From Pseudopyrenochaeta lycopersici (lineage: Eukaryota; Ascomycota; Dothideomycetes; Pleosporales; Pseudopyrenochaetaceae), in assembly GCA_003313425.1 (NCBI GenBank), contig NHZP01000024.1:186001-250000 (forward strand): DNA of 64,000 nt. Reading direction: 5' to 3'. The first letter of the stretch is position 1; the number at the start of each line of letters is the position of its first letter. This document shows, one piece after another, positions 40,841-53,902 of the stretch. The notes beneath the pieces were generated by a model. That model was given only the letters and a program-made list of their open reading frames with translations, was not told the DNA's origin and did no database searches. Both the position numbers and the translations under genes were made by a program.

Positions 40841-42971
40841 TCAATCTACCTTGATGGCCCCATATATACGTCTAACAAAAACATATGCTGCCAGAAAGCC
40901 AATTGTACCTGTGAGGAGGGCATATACAGCGCACACGAGAAACCCGTACACGAAGAAGAGCAGGCCTGATACAAAGCCGATAATGTGCAGCTTAGTGTAA
41001 TAATAGTACACTAGATATGCATAAACCCATAGTGATGACGAGCCGCCAACGAGGAAGGAGTACCACCACCAGTGGTAATTCTCAGAGCAGAGGAGAAAGT
41101 AAGAGGCGACTACTGTAACCTCTACAACAGTAACAGTCAGGATGATGCCAGTAATTGTGGTGAAGCCAAAAACGTAGTAATATTCGCTCTTGTCGAGCCA
41201 CAACGATTTGAAGGCGAATGTAAGTTCGATGCAAATGACCATGAAGGGCACCAGGCCGGCAAGGAGGATCATTTGAGCGCTTTTGATGTGCCAGCGTCCA
41301 TTTGGGATTTGGCGTGGAATGGCGTTCGCTTTGATCGGGTGGGACCATGCGCCGGCGCATTCATAGCCGTACCAGCCACCAATATACACGAGCGGAAGTT
41401 GGATGAAAAGCCAAAGGAACATGAGCGCGATGAGTGTGCCGAAGGGTAGCGCTGTACTAGAAGCTTGAATCCAAACAAAGAGGTTGAGTATGACGACGGT
41501 GCAGAAGAGAAGGCCATGTATGAGGGATGCTGTGACATGAACATTGTGTTGCCAGGACTGTCCACCAAAAGTCTTGTAGATGCGCGAGGAGAAGTATCCA
41601 GAGAATAGACCGGCAAAGACAAACAACCCTATTCCAACACTAATATATCCGCCACGAAAGCTTGGACTGAGAACCCCGACGGCGCTAAGGATCAGAAGGC
41701 TCACAGACATGAAGAGGAGCTGTACACCGGAACCGACGAGGGGAGCGAGGAGGCTACCAAATGGCGGCGCACGGAAAACGTCGCCATATAGGAGCTTCCA
41801 TCCTGTAGTGTCCTCAACATCTTCGTCCGATGAAAAATCAGCCTTCTCTTCCACGTCACCCGCATTCCTAGAAAGACTTTCCTTGCCCTTGAAGGGTGAA
41901 TTTAGCTTTCGAGGTTGTCTGGTTTTAGCCTTGACTAAACCCAGTCCACCATCCTTGACACCCTTGATATCGCCTTGAATGGTGCGGGCCAGGATGACGG
42001 CGACCACTGCGGTCAATAGGCCTGAGATGACCAGAGAATTGACGATAGCCAGCCAATGGACGTTGTTGCTATCATCTTGGATCACGAAATACATGTCCCA
42101 GCGATTCTTCCATTCAAGCTCCTCATCCTCACGCCAATACACTGAGTATGTGAATGGGACGGTCAATGTAGTTTTGTCAGAGTCGTCGTCAAGCTTACCA
42201 CTGCCGTTCGATCGCGGGACGAGTAGGAACGGGTCCTGCTCGCTTGACATGTCGAGTGGAATCCCGCTCTCGTTGCGACCGCTCGCCGTGATGCTCTTTG
42301 GAAAGACTTCAAAGCCGACAATGACGTTCTTGCCATGGCGCCCGTCTCGTCCCGGTGCACTATGGTATCGAATGACCAGCGTGACATGGTTGTTGAGGAA
42401 GTACTGGGGCTGTTGACCAGGTATCGACCTTTCTTCACCGATCTTGAAGCCAGCAGCGTAGTATTTCCGGCTCTTATCGGTGGTTTGAAAGCTCGTTGCC
42501 CCAGGTAGATTGTCCACTATCCACTCGGCAACGTATCCTTTCCGTATCAGCTGTTGCGTCCGCCTCAATCCGTCAATGTCCATTGTGCGGCTACCAAGAT
42601 ACCGCGCCTCCTCGTCAACGCCCATAACCAGCTCATAGTCGGAGACGGTTATGCGGTCGCCGCGGAGCACCTCGCCCAGGTTCAGGGATATACTGGCGCC
42701 GCTTGTGAATTGTCCCGTTTTTATGCGGCCTGTGGGCGGGCAGACGAATGGTAGCTCGGTGTATGCGTATTGGAGTTCGCTGCGGTCTGAGTATATTTTG
42801 TTAACGAGAAGTGGGATCGTGTCGCCTTCGCGATAGGCCTTGTACGAGACGCCTGTAGGCGTTAGTATACGCTCCCTATGGTCGTTCGTCGAACATACCT
42901 GGGATGTAGAAAGCTTGGGTGAGTGCTAGGAAAGAGCAGATCAACGCGCCCGTCCGAACGTCAGAGTGCAT
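40841..42971 (-). CDS. Nonaspanin, TM9 superfamily (EMP70/TMN family)
   Basis: This is an endosome/Golgi nine-transmembrane protein of the EMP70 family, involved in membrane protein sorting and, in yeast, cell adhesion and nutrient-dependent growth. Two exons (42971-42899, 42852-40841) splice in frame to 694 residues. The signal peptide (MHSDVRTGALICSFLALTQA) is followed by the family start FYIPGVSYKAYREGDTIPLL. A lumenal domain contains YAYTELPFVCPPTG, EVLRGDRITVSDYELVMG and TFTYSVYWRED-like sequence. The typical WKLLYGDVFRAPPFGSLLAP precedes the helices of the membrane domain, which include VYIGGWYGY. The C-terminus is YGAIKVD, matching the family K-x-D signal that retains the protein in the Golgi. 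Very secure. Confidence 0.96.
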
Positions 42972-44147
42972 ATTGACTGTGCAATTGAGCTTTGAAGCGT
43001 CCGTGGAGAGAACAGGCGGCCGATCGCGATATGGCTACAGATGGTATTGCTAGCAAGGACATCAGGTTGAATCGTGAATTGGCATCGGCCCTAGTAAGGT
43101 GGTGAAGACAGTTGTCCAGAGCGGCTCGGGCGGCCGTGGTGAAGGAGTGCAATTGCCCTTTGAATGGGCGCGTCGAGGAAGTAACGGGCGTCGCCACTGT
43201 CGATTTTGTCACCTCAGGATCATGGTCGCAGTGGTTGGCGTTGCGCAATCTTACTGTACTAAGGGTGAGGTGTCTAACCGATGATGGATCCTTGAGTTAG
43301 CAGGGCGCTCGGCCAAACAACTTCTTCCAAGCCTTCTCGCCAACTTAGAACTTGAGAGGGAATCTTTTCCGTACACATGCTAGATATACGCCTCTGATTG
43401 TACAAATGCTTTGGTCACGATATGCATGTATGTATACGTATCTCGTCCCTTAATTCCACTATCGATAAGCTTGGCGACGAGGCGCTAAATTCCCGCCCAC
43501 GGTGAAGGGCAACGGACAGGCAAGTTGTGGAAGCCTGCAAAGGAAGAAGAAGCACACGTGAACCATTGATTGGACCCATTACGGTATAATGCGAAGGATG
43601 TATTGATTGTAATGGGCACATATGCATAGCATCACTCTAATCATAAAAGCAAGTCAATGAATAGACCAATAGCTCGAAAGCAAGATGGTCATTTGTTGTC
43701 ATCACACCCTCTGGTCTTCACCCCTCCTAACCAACTACTACGAGCCCCGCCAAAGTATGCTTCCATCAACGGTATATAGAGATGATGACTGAGCTCGCAA
43801 ACAACAGCAGAATATGTAACAGCAACTCCGGGCATTTGCAGCCCTATGTTTTCCGGTCAATTGAAACGCCAGAATGCGTCCCAGAAATTTTGTGTGACTA
43901 TAATGAAAATCCAAGACCACCCAGCGCCATGCTTGCTATATACACTAGTAGAGCCATCAACTCCAACGCGTAATGATTAGATAAAATTAACAATCGGAAC
44001 AGAAGCGATTAATGAGTGTCGTTCGGAACATTACAATGTCGTAGTGAGAGCCTGACAATAGGCAGTGACTGAACAGGCGATGGAGCTGGTCAAGGATTGG
44101 ACTATCCTGACAGACTTCAAAGCCTAAAAGCGAGAAACGAGAGATGG
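42972..44147. other. Intergenic region
   Basis: This is the promoter of the nonaspanin gene and the 3' flank of the Sln1-type gene. Small open frames (42961-43300, 43415-43627, 43738-43973) show nothing recognisable. Confidence 0.45.
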
Positions 44148-47100
44148 CTATGTCATCGGTGATGTAGTAGGTGATATTGCTGGTGAATCGTTCGGATGCC
44201 TTTGATCGCTCGTGCCAGCAATGATGGTGATTGGTGTAGTGGTAGTATTGGTACCGGTTAATATTACGGGCTGCGTCGCTTTCCCATTCGGCGTCGATGA
44301 GGTCGTTGCGGGAGGTGTACTAGCTTCGCCTTCTTCTTCAGGGATAGTGGGGCAATATGTCTTAAGAACGTGCTTGAGTGCGGGCCGCCGGATGGGTTTC
44401 GAAAGGAAAAAGTCCATGCCTGAATCAAGGCATTCCTATATTGGAGTCAGCGCGAGTTGTAAAAGTGTGGCAGATAGAAGACATACTTTTACGTTGCTTT
44501 CTTCGGCATAGGCCGTTAAAGCTACGATAGGAGAAGAGAAGCCAGATTGCCGGATGAGGCGGGTCGACTGTAATCCATCCAGATTGGGCATTTGCACATC
44601 CATGAAAACAAGATTGTACGGCGTCTGGCACTCCATACTCTCCTTAACTTTGTCCAGTGCCTCCTGTCCATCCTTTGCTACTGTAACGTCGTATACGTCT
44701 TCAAGCTTCAACATTCGCAGGACGACTTCCTGGTTCGTCTTATTGTCTTCAGCGACAAGCACCTTGACTTTACTTCCGCTTCGGGTTGCTTCGGCTTCGA
44801 CTCGCTGCATGGCAGCCGCTTGTGAATTCGGCGATTCCAAGGGTGCATTTGAGGCGAAGAATGGTTGACTCAGCCCAACCAAACGCGGCTTTGAGTCAGC
44901 GTCAAACGCCACTGGGCCCGTGGCAGCAGAAGGGTTGGCGATAGGACCGCTAGTTGCGGTTTGTACCGAGCGAGCAGAGAGCGCATCCTCGGTCATGCGA
45001 CCTCGCGGTTCCTCCATCGACAGACTTCGCCGCGGAGTTACTGATTCTAAATTGACGTTGCTTGAACTCGCCGTGCTGTCAGCGCGACTTGTGAGATGCT
45101 TCAGAGGGATCAACATGGTGAAGACAGATCCGTGTCCAACCTCACTCTTCAAACCTATTGTGCCCTTCATTAAACCAGCCAGTTGCGAGCAGATACTCAA
45201 GCCGAGCCCGGTGCCTCCAAACTTTTTGCTCAGGCCTAAATCGCCCTGAACAAAAGGCTCAAAAATCTTGGCGTGCAAATCTTCGGCAATACCAGGACCT
45301 GTATCTTCAACTTCAAATTCAAAAGATAGCCATCGCCCAGGCGGCGGCGTTGCAGACCGCTCTTGGGCCATGATATGCGAAAATGCAGTTGGCTTTTCCA
45401 TCACGTTGATGACATTAGCTGTCTCATAATTGCTCGGCGTCGCCATGGAAACAGATCCCATCTCGGAACTGGACGCCCTCATTCGAGTTTTAGAGTTGCG
45501 CATTGAGCTTTGCCGAGATTGAAGTGAGGCTTTTCGACTGTCTGACATGGAAGCCTCCCCTACACATCGTATGGTGAGCGTTACTGCGCCGCCAGGTGGT
45601 GTAAATTTCAGACTGTTTGAGACCAAGTTGATGACAACTTGAAGAATCCTGTGCTGGTCTCCATACAGGATCATGTCTTTGAGTCGGCCCAGGCCGAACG
45701 GTCCGAGGTCGCCAAATTCGTTTGGCCGACCGCTTTCATCCCAGTTATTTTCATAAGGACCTTCATACTTGACAGCAAGCTTGATACCGCCCTCTTTGGC
45801 CTGCTTGTCGAAAATGGCGAGCACCTGCGAGCTGATTTCTCGTAAACGGAACTCTTTCTCGTCTAAACTGAGCTGTTGTCCAACTTGATTTTTGCTGTGG
45901 ATTGTTAGTAGGGTTGTCTGGTTTGGCTGGACTTTTAGGAACTTACCTGAATGTCAAAAGGTCGGTCAGCAAATTCAGCAGCAAATCGCCACTTTTGTAT
46001 ATGATGCCTAAAGATCGTCTCAATTTGACAGGATCATCTTCTGACATGCACACCGCGCACATGCCCAGGATGCCGTTGAGTGGCGTTTTCAACTCGTGGG
46101 AGATGTTAGCAATGAACAGAGTCTTGCTCTCGTTGGCAGCCTCAGCTGCTTTCTTGCTCTGCTCAAGCTCTGCTGTTCTTTGTGCCACCCTCTCTTCAAG
46201 CTTCTCGTACTGCATCATCAACTCGTCGGTCATCTCATTGAATGTTCTTGTAAGATCTGTCAATTCGTCGTGAATGAAATGCTTACGATCCCTGACTTTG
46301 CTCGGGATGCGGAACTGCCTCCGACGTTCAGCCTCACGTCTTTCGGCGCGGTTGAGTTTTTGATTGCGCCGGTAATGTATTATCGAGTCGAAGAAGCCTT
46401 CTTTGCGCGCCAGTGCTTCATCATCCGGCTCCTCATTCGCACCATCGTTCTGCGAGCTGAAGCTATCATCCTCGAACATATGTGGTGCGACGCTCCTTTG
46501 GGTGGCATCTCGCAGCCGTCTGATGGGTCGGCTGGAGTAATGGGCCACCGGAAATGTGATGAGCAGCATAGCCCCCATTGTGCCAAAGACACAGGCAATA
46601 ATAACGTTGCGAAGATGGTATATGGGTCCCCAGACTTCGTCATGTGTCTGCTCCACTATTACCATCCAGTTGACCATTGGACTGTTAACTACAGCGTATC
46701 CGATAGCAACATTATCGCCATCTTCGTTATTGGTCCTGATGATACTACCGGCATTGTTAGTGGCGCTGGTACGTTCCGTAAAGCCCTTGCGGATGGCAGG
46801 AAATCGCGTCCAATCGAAAGGCGGTGGATCGAGCGCGGTATCATACTGTCCATGTCGCTGTACCTGATTCCTTAAAGTTGGGGGGATCAAGAAGCGGACC
46901 TCTGCGTTCTCGGGTGGATTGGGATCCGGCGAGTTGAACAAGGTGCCAGCTGGAAATTTGTTGGTGTCATTGTTGGGACCAAAAAGCATGGTAAGCCCGC
47001 TTTTGTCGAGACCTTCCATCGCATTAACGACATCGACGATGAGTGATGCATCCAATACGGTCGTGAGCCATCCTAGCGTGTCGATATTCGAAGTGTTGTT

Positions 47101-47809
47101 GATGATGGGTGTGGTGATAGACACAAGGCTGAGGGTCTCATTGACACGATACGGGCCGGAAAGTAGATAGCTTGTGTTGTCAATTGTTCTTCCATTGAAG
47201 TTGGCCTTGTACATGTTGGCGGTGCCGTTATATGGTATTCTGGTAATATTGAACTTGGGGTAGAGCTCCGGAATGAAGCCATACTGGGGATCTCCAAGTG
47301 TCGCATTCTCTCCGCTTGGTGTAGTAAAAGGGAGTACCACACCCAGCATGCTACTGGCAGTCCGGTTGAAGATAGAACGATCAGATGAATTGAAAGGATA
47401 CATCTGCACCTGGACGGCCACACGCGTCTTGATGTCGCCGGCGAAGACGGCATCATAGTCCTCTTGTGTTCGCTGCCAATTCGCATCGGTGCGGTTGCCC
47501 CCGTAAAATCTACCAAGCGCGGATTGAGGCGCGATGCGATTCGCAGCCTGCAGGACGAGGATCTGCATGAGAGCGAGGTTGGACGACAGTTGAGCCGACT
47601 TGAGCGAGGCCGTCAGTGTGAGCCGGGTGGCTCGTATGTCGAGCACGAAACTGTGGTTTGTGACCTGCGAAGCGTCAGAACAATGGCAAAGATGCAGCTT
47701 CAGGGCTCCATACCCATGTTGCAATGCCGACAACGGCCAGGCCAATCATCGAGGCCAGTAGCACCAGACATCCCAATTGCTCGCGGATAGGGATCCGCAT
47801 CCTGACCAT
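44148..47809 (-). CDS. sln1: Sln1-type hybrid histidine kinase (osmosensor)
   Basis: This is the plasma-membrane sensor kinase that in fungi feeds the HOG osmostress pathway through Ypd1. Four exons (47809-47714, 47664-45947, 45894-44487, 44435-44148) splice in frame to 1169 residues. The first membrane helix ([20 protein letters not shown]) precedes a large extracellular domain with many NxS/T sequons. The second helix ([20 protein letters not shown]) is followed by a HAMP-like [15 protein letters not shown] and a coiled coil. The H-box is [18 protein letters not shown], the N-box is [13 protein letters not shown], and the G-boxes are [11 protein letters not shown] and [14 protein letters not shown] Ser-rich linker leads to the receiver: [14 protein letters not shown], the phospho-acceptor Asp in [11 protein letters not shown], the Thr in [11 protein letters not shown] and the Lys in [12 protein letters not shown] Thr/Pro-rich tail ends the protein. 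Confidence 0.95.
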
Positions 47810-49472
47810 GGCTCTGCCAGCCTGTGGGTTGGTGTGTGTCTATCTGGCGAGGACGAAGCGCGGAGGCTCGGAAGCGGTACGAGTGAGACGCGGTCGTAGC
47901 GGCGAGTATCAGTCAGCGGCAGAGCGAGGGCTCCCGAGCTGAGCGATGACAGACGACGAGCTTGTCGAGAGGCGTCGGTCGTCGACGTCCCATTCCTTGC
48001 ACAGGGTAGTCGGCAACGCTTTCGAATCGTCTCGGTGCGAGATCAGCGGACAGTCTCGATGGTGATCCTGGGGCGGCTCGCGAAGGGCAGGCGTGGTGGA
48101 GTGAATGCACGACAAGAGCTGCTAGGCCAAAAGCAGCAGACACCTCGGGGGGCACAGGACGAATCAGTGGTGCGGCAAGCTCCGATTGTCCATGCAAATG
48201 CGCGAAAAAGAAAGGACGAGCCGGTGCTCTGGAGATGCTTTGCACAGGAAAGGGGGGCTGAAAGAAGGAAGCCTGTGAATACACGAACCCCAAAGACGCC
48301 GCGCAACGGCTACGGCTGCGCGTCCGCTGCGGTGGAAAAGAAGCACGACACGGACCCACCAGAGATTAGCTGCATTCACTTGTGGTTAGCCCAAGGCAGG
48401 TGTTGTTCGCTTGCAGAAGAAACACGGCCTGGCTTCGACGCGGAAGGATTCATAGTCTGTTGACTGGCCACACCGCTGACGGCGCATAGCAGACTCTCGC
48501 GCGAACGCTGCGAGTGAGACCAGGGTAATGGCACTTTAGATTGCCATGTCTTGGACGGGGTGGCTTTGCTCCGGCACATTGACAGGTGTTTCTTGGTGTT
48601 CTTGCGCACTCTTCGCGGCTGCATTATGTACAGCGCTCAGGGTCCTTGGCAGGCGGGGATACCTGGTAGACCCATTGTTTCTTTGACATGAATGGAGACA
48701 GATCGGCAGATTTACCAGAAGCTTTTTCGATCCGAGGAGCCTACGGGATTCGAGACTCTCATGGAGGCTCGTGCGCTGAAGGAATCCTTGCTCAGACGTG
48801 AGACTCTTCTGCACCGCGACGGAACAATAGTTGCCATGATCCGAGCCTGTGGAATGCCATACCAAATTGTCCCTTCAACGGCTGCTAAACAAATTAATGC
48901 GAATGCTGGGTCAAACGGCCCGCGCCGCTATTCTTTTTAGTCCACTTGGAATGCCTGCTCCGAGCCCATTGTCATGAAATCATCCGCATCCGTGGGCATG
49001 TCTTGAGCGCTCAGCCATCAACATCCGTTTGCAGATGCATGCTTCCTGTATAACTGGCGTGAGGTTGGCAGGAAGGTCTCAGCACATATATAGCTGAACA
49101 CAAAAATGTGCTACGAAAATGGAAGGGCATTAAAGGATGATTCAGATTGTGGTATTTCATCTCTTTCAACATATGATGGCACCTCGCTCTGCAGCCAATG
49201 TCGTTGTGACGTTCTACATACTAAAGGTCATTTCCAGTCATTTCCCATACTGTCGTGTGATAGATCAATCAAAAACGATTGACAAGACTAGATTCGAAAT
49301 GATTCTGACAGCTTCCGATGACATGCTCCTGGTGACATGTTCCTGGAGCTGGCCAGCTTTTGCTGATCCACAACTTATGTGCCGATCAAACAATGTCGTC
49401 CCGAGAGCGAGTCATCATCGCAGGGGTGTGCAGAGCCTATTGCTGCCTGCCGTGGGCAAACAACATTCAAAC
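47810..49472. other. 1.7 kb upstream region of the Sln1-type gene
   Basis: This region lies between the kinase start codon and the 3' end of the next minus-strand gene. The first ~600 bp are GC-rich and probably hold the promoter and 5' UTR. Overlapping frames (47913-48359 minus, 48035-48463 plus, 49137-49484 plus) have no recognisable domain. No gene is supported. Confidence 0.5.
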
Positions 49473-50246
49473 TCATGTGATTGAGAAGCCTGCGGACGAT
49501 GCCCTGTGTGGCGACGAATATTCCCTACTTAATGAGCCGGCCCGCGAAATCTCAAGCTCATTCAGTCTGTTGGTGTACTGCCTACCCATCTTTTTGAGAT
49601 GCGTGATCGTCACCATCAGTCCACAGACCATCTTGTCAATCCCGGACCTCTCCATCGTCAGACAGTCACGGTATATCGTCAGCTCGCCAACGTCAGCGCC
49701 GCGTGCAGCTGAGGTACCGCTGCCCGAGTATGTGAAGCGAGCGATAACTATGCCTGAATTCTTCTCGCACAAGACAAGCGATACTGGTCGCATGTCGACT
49801 GTCCAAGCGTATGTCCTGCCTTCCATTGTAACAGTCCAATCTGCGAAGTTGATCGACTCCATATTGTGCCTTTGCAAGCAGCCTTCCGAATCGGTATAAT
49901 CGAAATGCGCGCGCGGCCGCCAAGGCAGAGGGCCGTCATTATCGTATGAAATTGTAGCTATGTTGCGCTGGCGCCGTTCAGGTGATGTGTACAGCACCTC
50001 CATTTCAGGCTTCTTTGAGAACAAGCGGAAGCCATTTGTCGTAATCCTGTATGAGGAAGCCGCAAATTGGCCGTAGGATGTGAGTATCTGTATCCTGCGA
50101 TCATACTGACGAAGGTAGTATGTGTAAAGAGGAAGGTCATATGTGCCGCTGTCATAGGCTGGGGCTGTGGAGGCTTCATAGCCAGGTAAGTCTTCGTCGG
50201 GAGCAACATCGAAGTCGAAAGGGCTGATGCGCTGTGTGGCGGCCAT
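49473..50246 (-). CDS. Hypothetical protein, tubby/LURP-like beta-rich architecture
   Basis: This single-exon gene encodes 257 residues from the ATG at 50246 (MAATQRISPFDFDVAPDEDL). An acidic, Pro/Tyr-rich N-terminus with PGYEAS precedes a ~180-residue beta-rich domain. The ordering ADWTVTMEGRTYAWTVDMR, then SLVLCEKNSGIVIARFTYSG and GELTIYRDCLTMERSGIDKM, with a final helix (VCGLMVTITHLKKMGRQY), resembles fungal proteins with a tubby C-terminal/LURP-one-like fold. That assignment is by pattern only. A Ser/Arg-rich tail ends the protein. No function is known to me. Confidence 0.7.
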   Translation of the reverse strand: MAATQRISPFDFDVAPDEDLPGYEASTAPAYDSGTYDLPLYTYYLRQYDRRIQILTSYGQFAASSYRITTNGFRLFSKKPEMEVLYTSPERRQRNIATISYDNDGPLPWRPRAHFDYTDSEGCLQRHNMESINFADWTVTMEGRTYAWTVDMRPVSLVLCEKNSGIVIARFTYSGSGTSAARGADVGELTIYRDCLTMERSGIDKMVCGLMVTITHLKKMGRQYTNRLNELEISRAGSLSREYSSPHRASSAGFSIT

Positions 50247-50912
50247 GGTGGGTTGGCATTATATCTTGCGCATAGGCTAGTCGCACGGCCTTGGTATATA
50301 AATGCTGGGCAAGCACATCCTGCGCAACGAGGATGCGATAGTCATAGTGCGCGTGCGGAGTCGTCGAGGGGCTGAAGTGGTGACGAATGGAAATTGGATT
50401 CCAAACGTTGGCGTCCGATGCGTTAGTCATCAGGGTTGACGCGTGAAACCTTCTCTTTCAGGAAGGAATTGCTCCTTTCAACCATGAGTCGATCGAGTCG
50501 TGTATAGATGAGCTCATGTATATCACGATCTTGTGGGGGCTATAGACGCGTGAAGTGCTGTCGGTTGACTATCTTGGAACCTTGTAAAGTGGACACTCAC
50601 GCGTGTAGAGGTATTTGAACAAGTCACGCCTTCCTCTTTGCTGGCATGCACGGTCTTTTGTACGCTTTGAACCAGATCCCTCCTTGTGCAATGCCACTAC
50701 AATGACTTGTCTTCGAGATCTTGTAATGAAAGATATGCAATCTCCAAGTCGCGCCACAGTCGCCAATAACCCAGATGAAGCTAGCTCTTCCGAATCAGCG
50801 GCGGGTTTACCTACGATGTCAGCCAATCTCGAAGTCCACTTCTTCCTTACACAATGCACGCCAGTTAGGCAGTCCACAATATCCATGAAGCCGAGAGGGA
50901 TTCGACGCACTC
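50247..50912. other. Divergent intergenic region
   Basis: This is the 5' region shared by the tubby/LURP-like gene and the HET-domain gene. A plus-strand frame at 50615-50989 overlaps the HET start in another frame and is not supported. Confidence 0.45.
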
Positions 50913-53136
50913 ATGAGGCTGCGAAGTATCATCAGCCATGTTCGCATCACCCCGGGCTTGCCATTCTTTCTCGGCCACTACAAATATGACCCGTTGCCTT
51001 CGCCGACCTGCATCCGCCTATTGGAACTCCTGCCATCCCCAAATGCGACAAGAATTCGCTGCTCATTGAAGACATTTGAGCTTCAGGATGCGCCCTCCTT
51101 CAAAGCTCTGAGTTATACTTGGGGTCACAGCGCGACTTCGATCAAAACAGCAGCCACAATTGCAAAGGAGTCAAAGACCTCAACAAAACCGTATCAGGAG
51201 GGTGACGGAATATATGATCCGGACTCAGAGGCAACAAGCAGAACTCGTCGCCATTCCATCATCTGCGATGGTCGGCTTATCAAAGTCACCAGCAATCTTC
51301 GAGACGCCCTGCGCATGCTTGGCAACGCAATCAATATGCCTCAGATGCCGAAGACTCCGAGCTACTACTGGATAGATGCCCTGTGTATGAACCAAAATGA
51401 TATCGAAGAGAGAAATTCCCAGGTAGCTCGGATGGCTGATGTCTTCAAGAAAGCTGATGGTGTCGTCTGTTGGCTCGGCAAAGAAGATGAATTCACCAAC
51501 GATGCGCTAACTACGATACGAAGGATCTCGGCCATACCTGAGAGTGAATGGGCGTGTGTGCCTTACACCTCCTTTTATGACCCTGAAGAGAGTCGGCTGG
51601 GTTATCGTTCACACTTGACCTTCCACAATTGGCTCGGTTTCATGGTCCTGATCAACCGTCCTTGGTTCAAGAGAGCTTGGGTATGTGCATGCTAGTTGTG
51701 TGACCAAGCGCTAACGTATGTAGGTTGTTCAAGAGATCGCTCTTGGAAAGTCTGCTTTAGTAGTCTGTGGTACTAAAGTCTTTACTTGGGAAATGCTTTC
51801 CAAGACGCTATCCTTTGTCAAAGTCACCAAATGGTATCATCACCTTCACACTGCAAAGATGAAACACGTCAAAGCACTTCAAAAACAACCGGGCATATAC
51901 AAGCGCGTTCTACAGTCCAAACTTTCGGTTGGTATCAGCCCAGTCTACCTCAATGAAACCCGTCTGGCGATATCTGCATCAACCGAACCAGACTCTCAGG
52001 GGACAACCCGGCCACCGCCACTTCGAATGTTGCTCGACAAACACCGCTTCTCGAAATCTTCTGATCCTCGAGATAAAGTGTACGCTTTCCTCGGTTTGGC
52101 TGATAGAACCATGTCCCCATTCCGCACGGAGCCGACGGCTCTTACTCCAAATTACAATTTAAGCGTTCAAGAAGTCTATATAGAAGTGGCGCGAGTTCTC
52201 ATGGTCTCTTATAAAAATCTTTCTTGGTTGTCGCACGTTGAAGATCCGTCGCAAAGGCGCATCCCAGGGCTGCCGTCATGGGTGCCTGATCTAACTGTGC
52301 CTCTTGACCCGTACCCACTTCGATACCGCGGGCCTGGGTTTTGGAAAGCCTCAGGAAACGAAAAGTGGATCCCGGATATATCTAGTATGGCTGAGGGAAA
52401 ACTTAATGTCCAAGGTTATCAACTAGATCACATCGACCAAACCTCAGTGCTTCTGAACGAGTCTCAGGATCCATCTGCTACATGGGCTAGCATTGTCAGA
52501 CTTGCGTTGTCACTCGAAAGCCCATACCCTGATCCTGGGAAAAGTGGAAAGAGCCCTTCGCGCGTCGAAGTACTCTGGCGTACTCTTACCACTGATATAT
52601 ATGCTCATATCTATCCGGCTCCGCTTGAAGCAGGCTCCCTATTCATTGACTACATTCTGAATCTCCAAATTCGCCACCGGTTAATGCCTTGGTCCAGCGC
52701 TGATGAATTTCAGCCACATCATTCGCCATTGTCAGAGTCAATATATCCAGAATGGCGCACATTACTTAAACTCGAACCTTCTGACTCCCCATACTGTTTG
52801 AAGAAATACACAGAGCGTTTGACAGCGGTCGTAGAAAGTATGTTCAACGGCACTTATTCTCCAATCGGACTCGCGCAGCTACAGCACGAGCTTGACCAAA
52901 GTGGGGGCAAAAATCGTCGACTCTTCAAGACCCGTAAAGGTTTCATGGGCACTGGTCCTCGTTCGCTCCAACCAGGTGACGAGGTATGGGTGCTTCACCG
53001 AGGTGGTCTTCCATTTGTGCTGCGTCCTCAGCCAAATGGACATTATCACCTAATTGGCGAATCATTTGTGTACGGAGTCATGCATGGCGAAGCGCTGCAA
53101 ATGAATCTTCCGCAACAGAACATTACTATCGAATGA
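50913..53136 (+). CDS. Heterokaryon incompatibility (HET) domain protein
   Basis: This is a predicted HET-domain protein, a family linked to fungal non-self recognition and programmed cell death. Two exons (50913-51680, 51724-53136) splice in frame to 726 residues. The HET domain spans about residues 50-260, with FKALSYTWGHSATSI, ICDGRLIKVTSNLRDAL, YYWIDALCMNQNDIEERNSQ, MADVFKKADGVVCWLGKEDE and NRPWFKRAWVVQEIALG. The downstream part has the common SSDPRDKVYAFLGLAD block. The typical C-terminal module is also present (RLFKTRKGFMGTGPRSLQPG, DEVWVLHRGGLPFVLRPQ, then YHLIGESFVYGVMHGEAL). There is no NACHT, ankyrin or transmembrane partner domain. It is probably one of many paralogues, and its allelic role is unknown. 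Confidence 0.93.
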
Positions 53137-53902
53137 ACTCCCTCGAATGGCAAACTCAAGTCAATGAGAATGTGCCAACTTTGTTCGTGTCGAGCATTGG
53201 TTAGCTCACAAAAAAGTTGCGGGGGCTCACAAAACTACCGTCGGTAATGGGAAGATGGACCTGCCTTTTGTACAACCTAAAGCGTACTGCTTCGCTATCC
53301 TATGGTCGCAATCGAGTCGGCTACGGGTTGCATGACTATAAATTGTAGAGCAAGAACGACGACAATTATGGATTTTCCTGCTCGAACTGGGTTATTTATT
53401 ACGATTGTCAGTCCATGTACGCATCTATCATAGGAATCATCCGTAATTCTACAGATTCAAAGGTGGCCATTCTAAAAGGCTCGCGCGGCCTGGGTCCGAA
53501 GACAGTATAACCAGTTGGAACAGGTACGAGTGCAGGGCGTGAGCACTACTTTGGAAAAAGGGAGTATTCGAAATGACGTTCAGATTGGCCGCTTAAGAAA
53601 GCAGTCATAATCACGATGTGGCCAATTTTGATGCATTCAGACCATATCAATGCGAAACCAAAGCCGCAACCCTGATCAGAATTGCATAAGTAAGAGTAGA
53701 GCATTCCCAAAAGGGTGTCGAAGTTTACGATGCAATTCATACGTTATATTTTACTTTTAAAATAGTAATACCTCGGGTGCTCAAGGAGGTTGATGCCGGC
53801 CAGTCCTTTCCTTGGCCCTTTCATGTGCTCTGAATCTGCATCATGACACATACAGCCGGTTCATGTCTGCTCCAGCTTTGTACATTTAACCTTTACCTTC
53901 GC
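53137..53902. other. Convergent intergenic region
   Basis: The 3' flanks of the HET gene and the M28 peptidase gene meet here. No gene was recognised. Confidence 0.45.
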
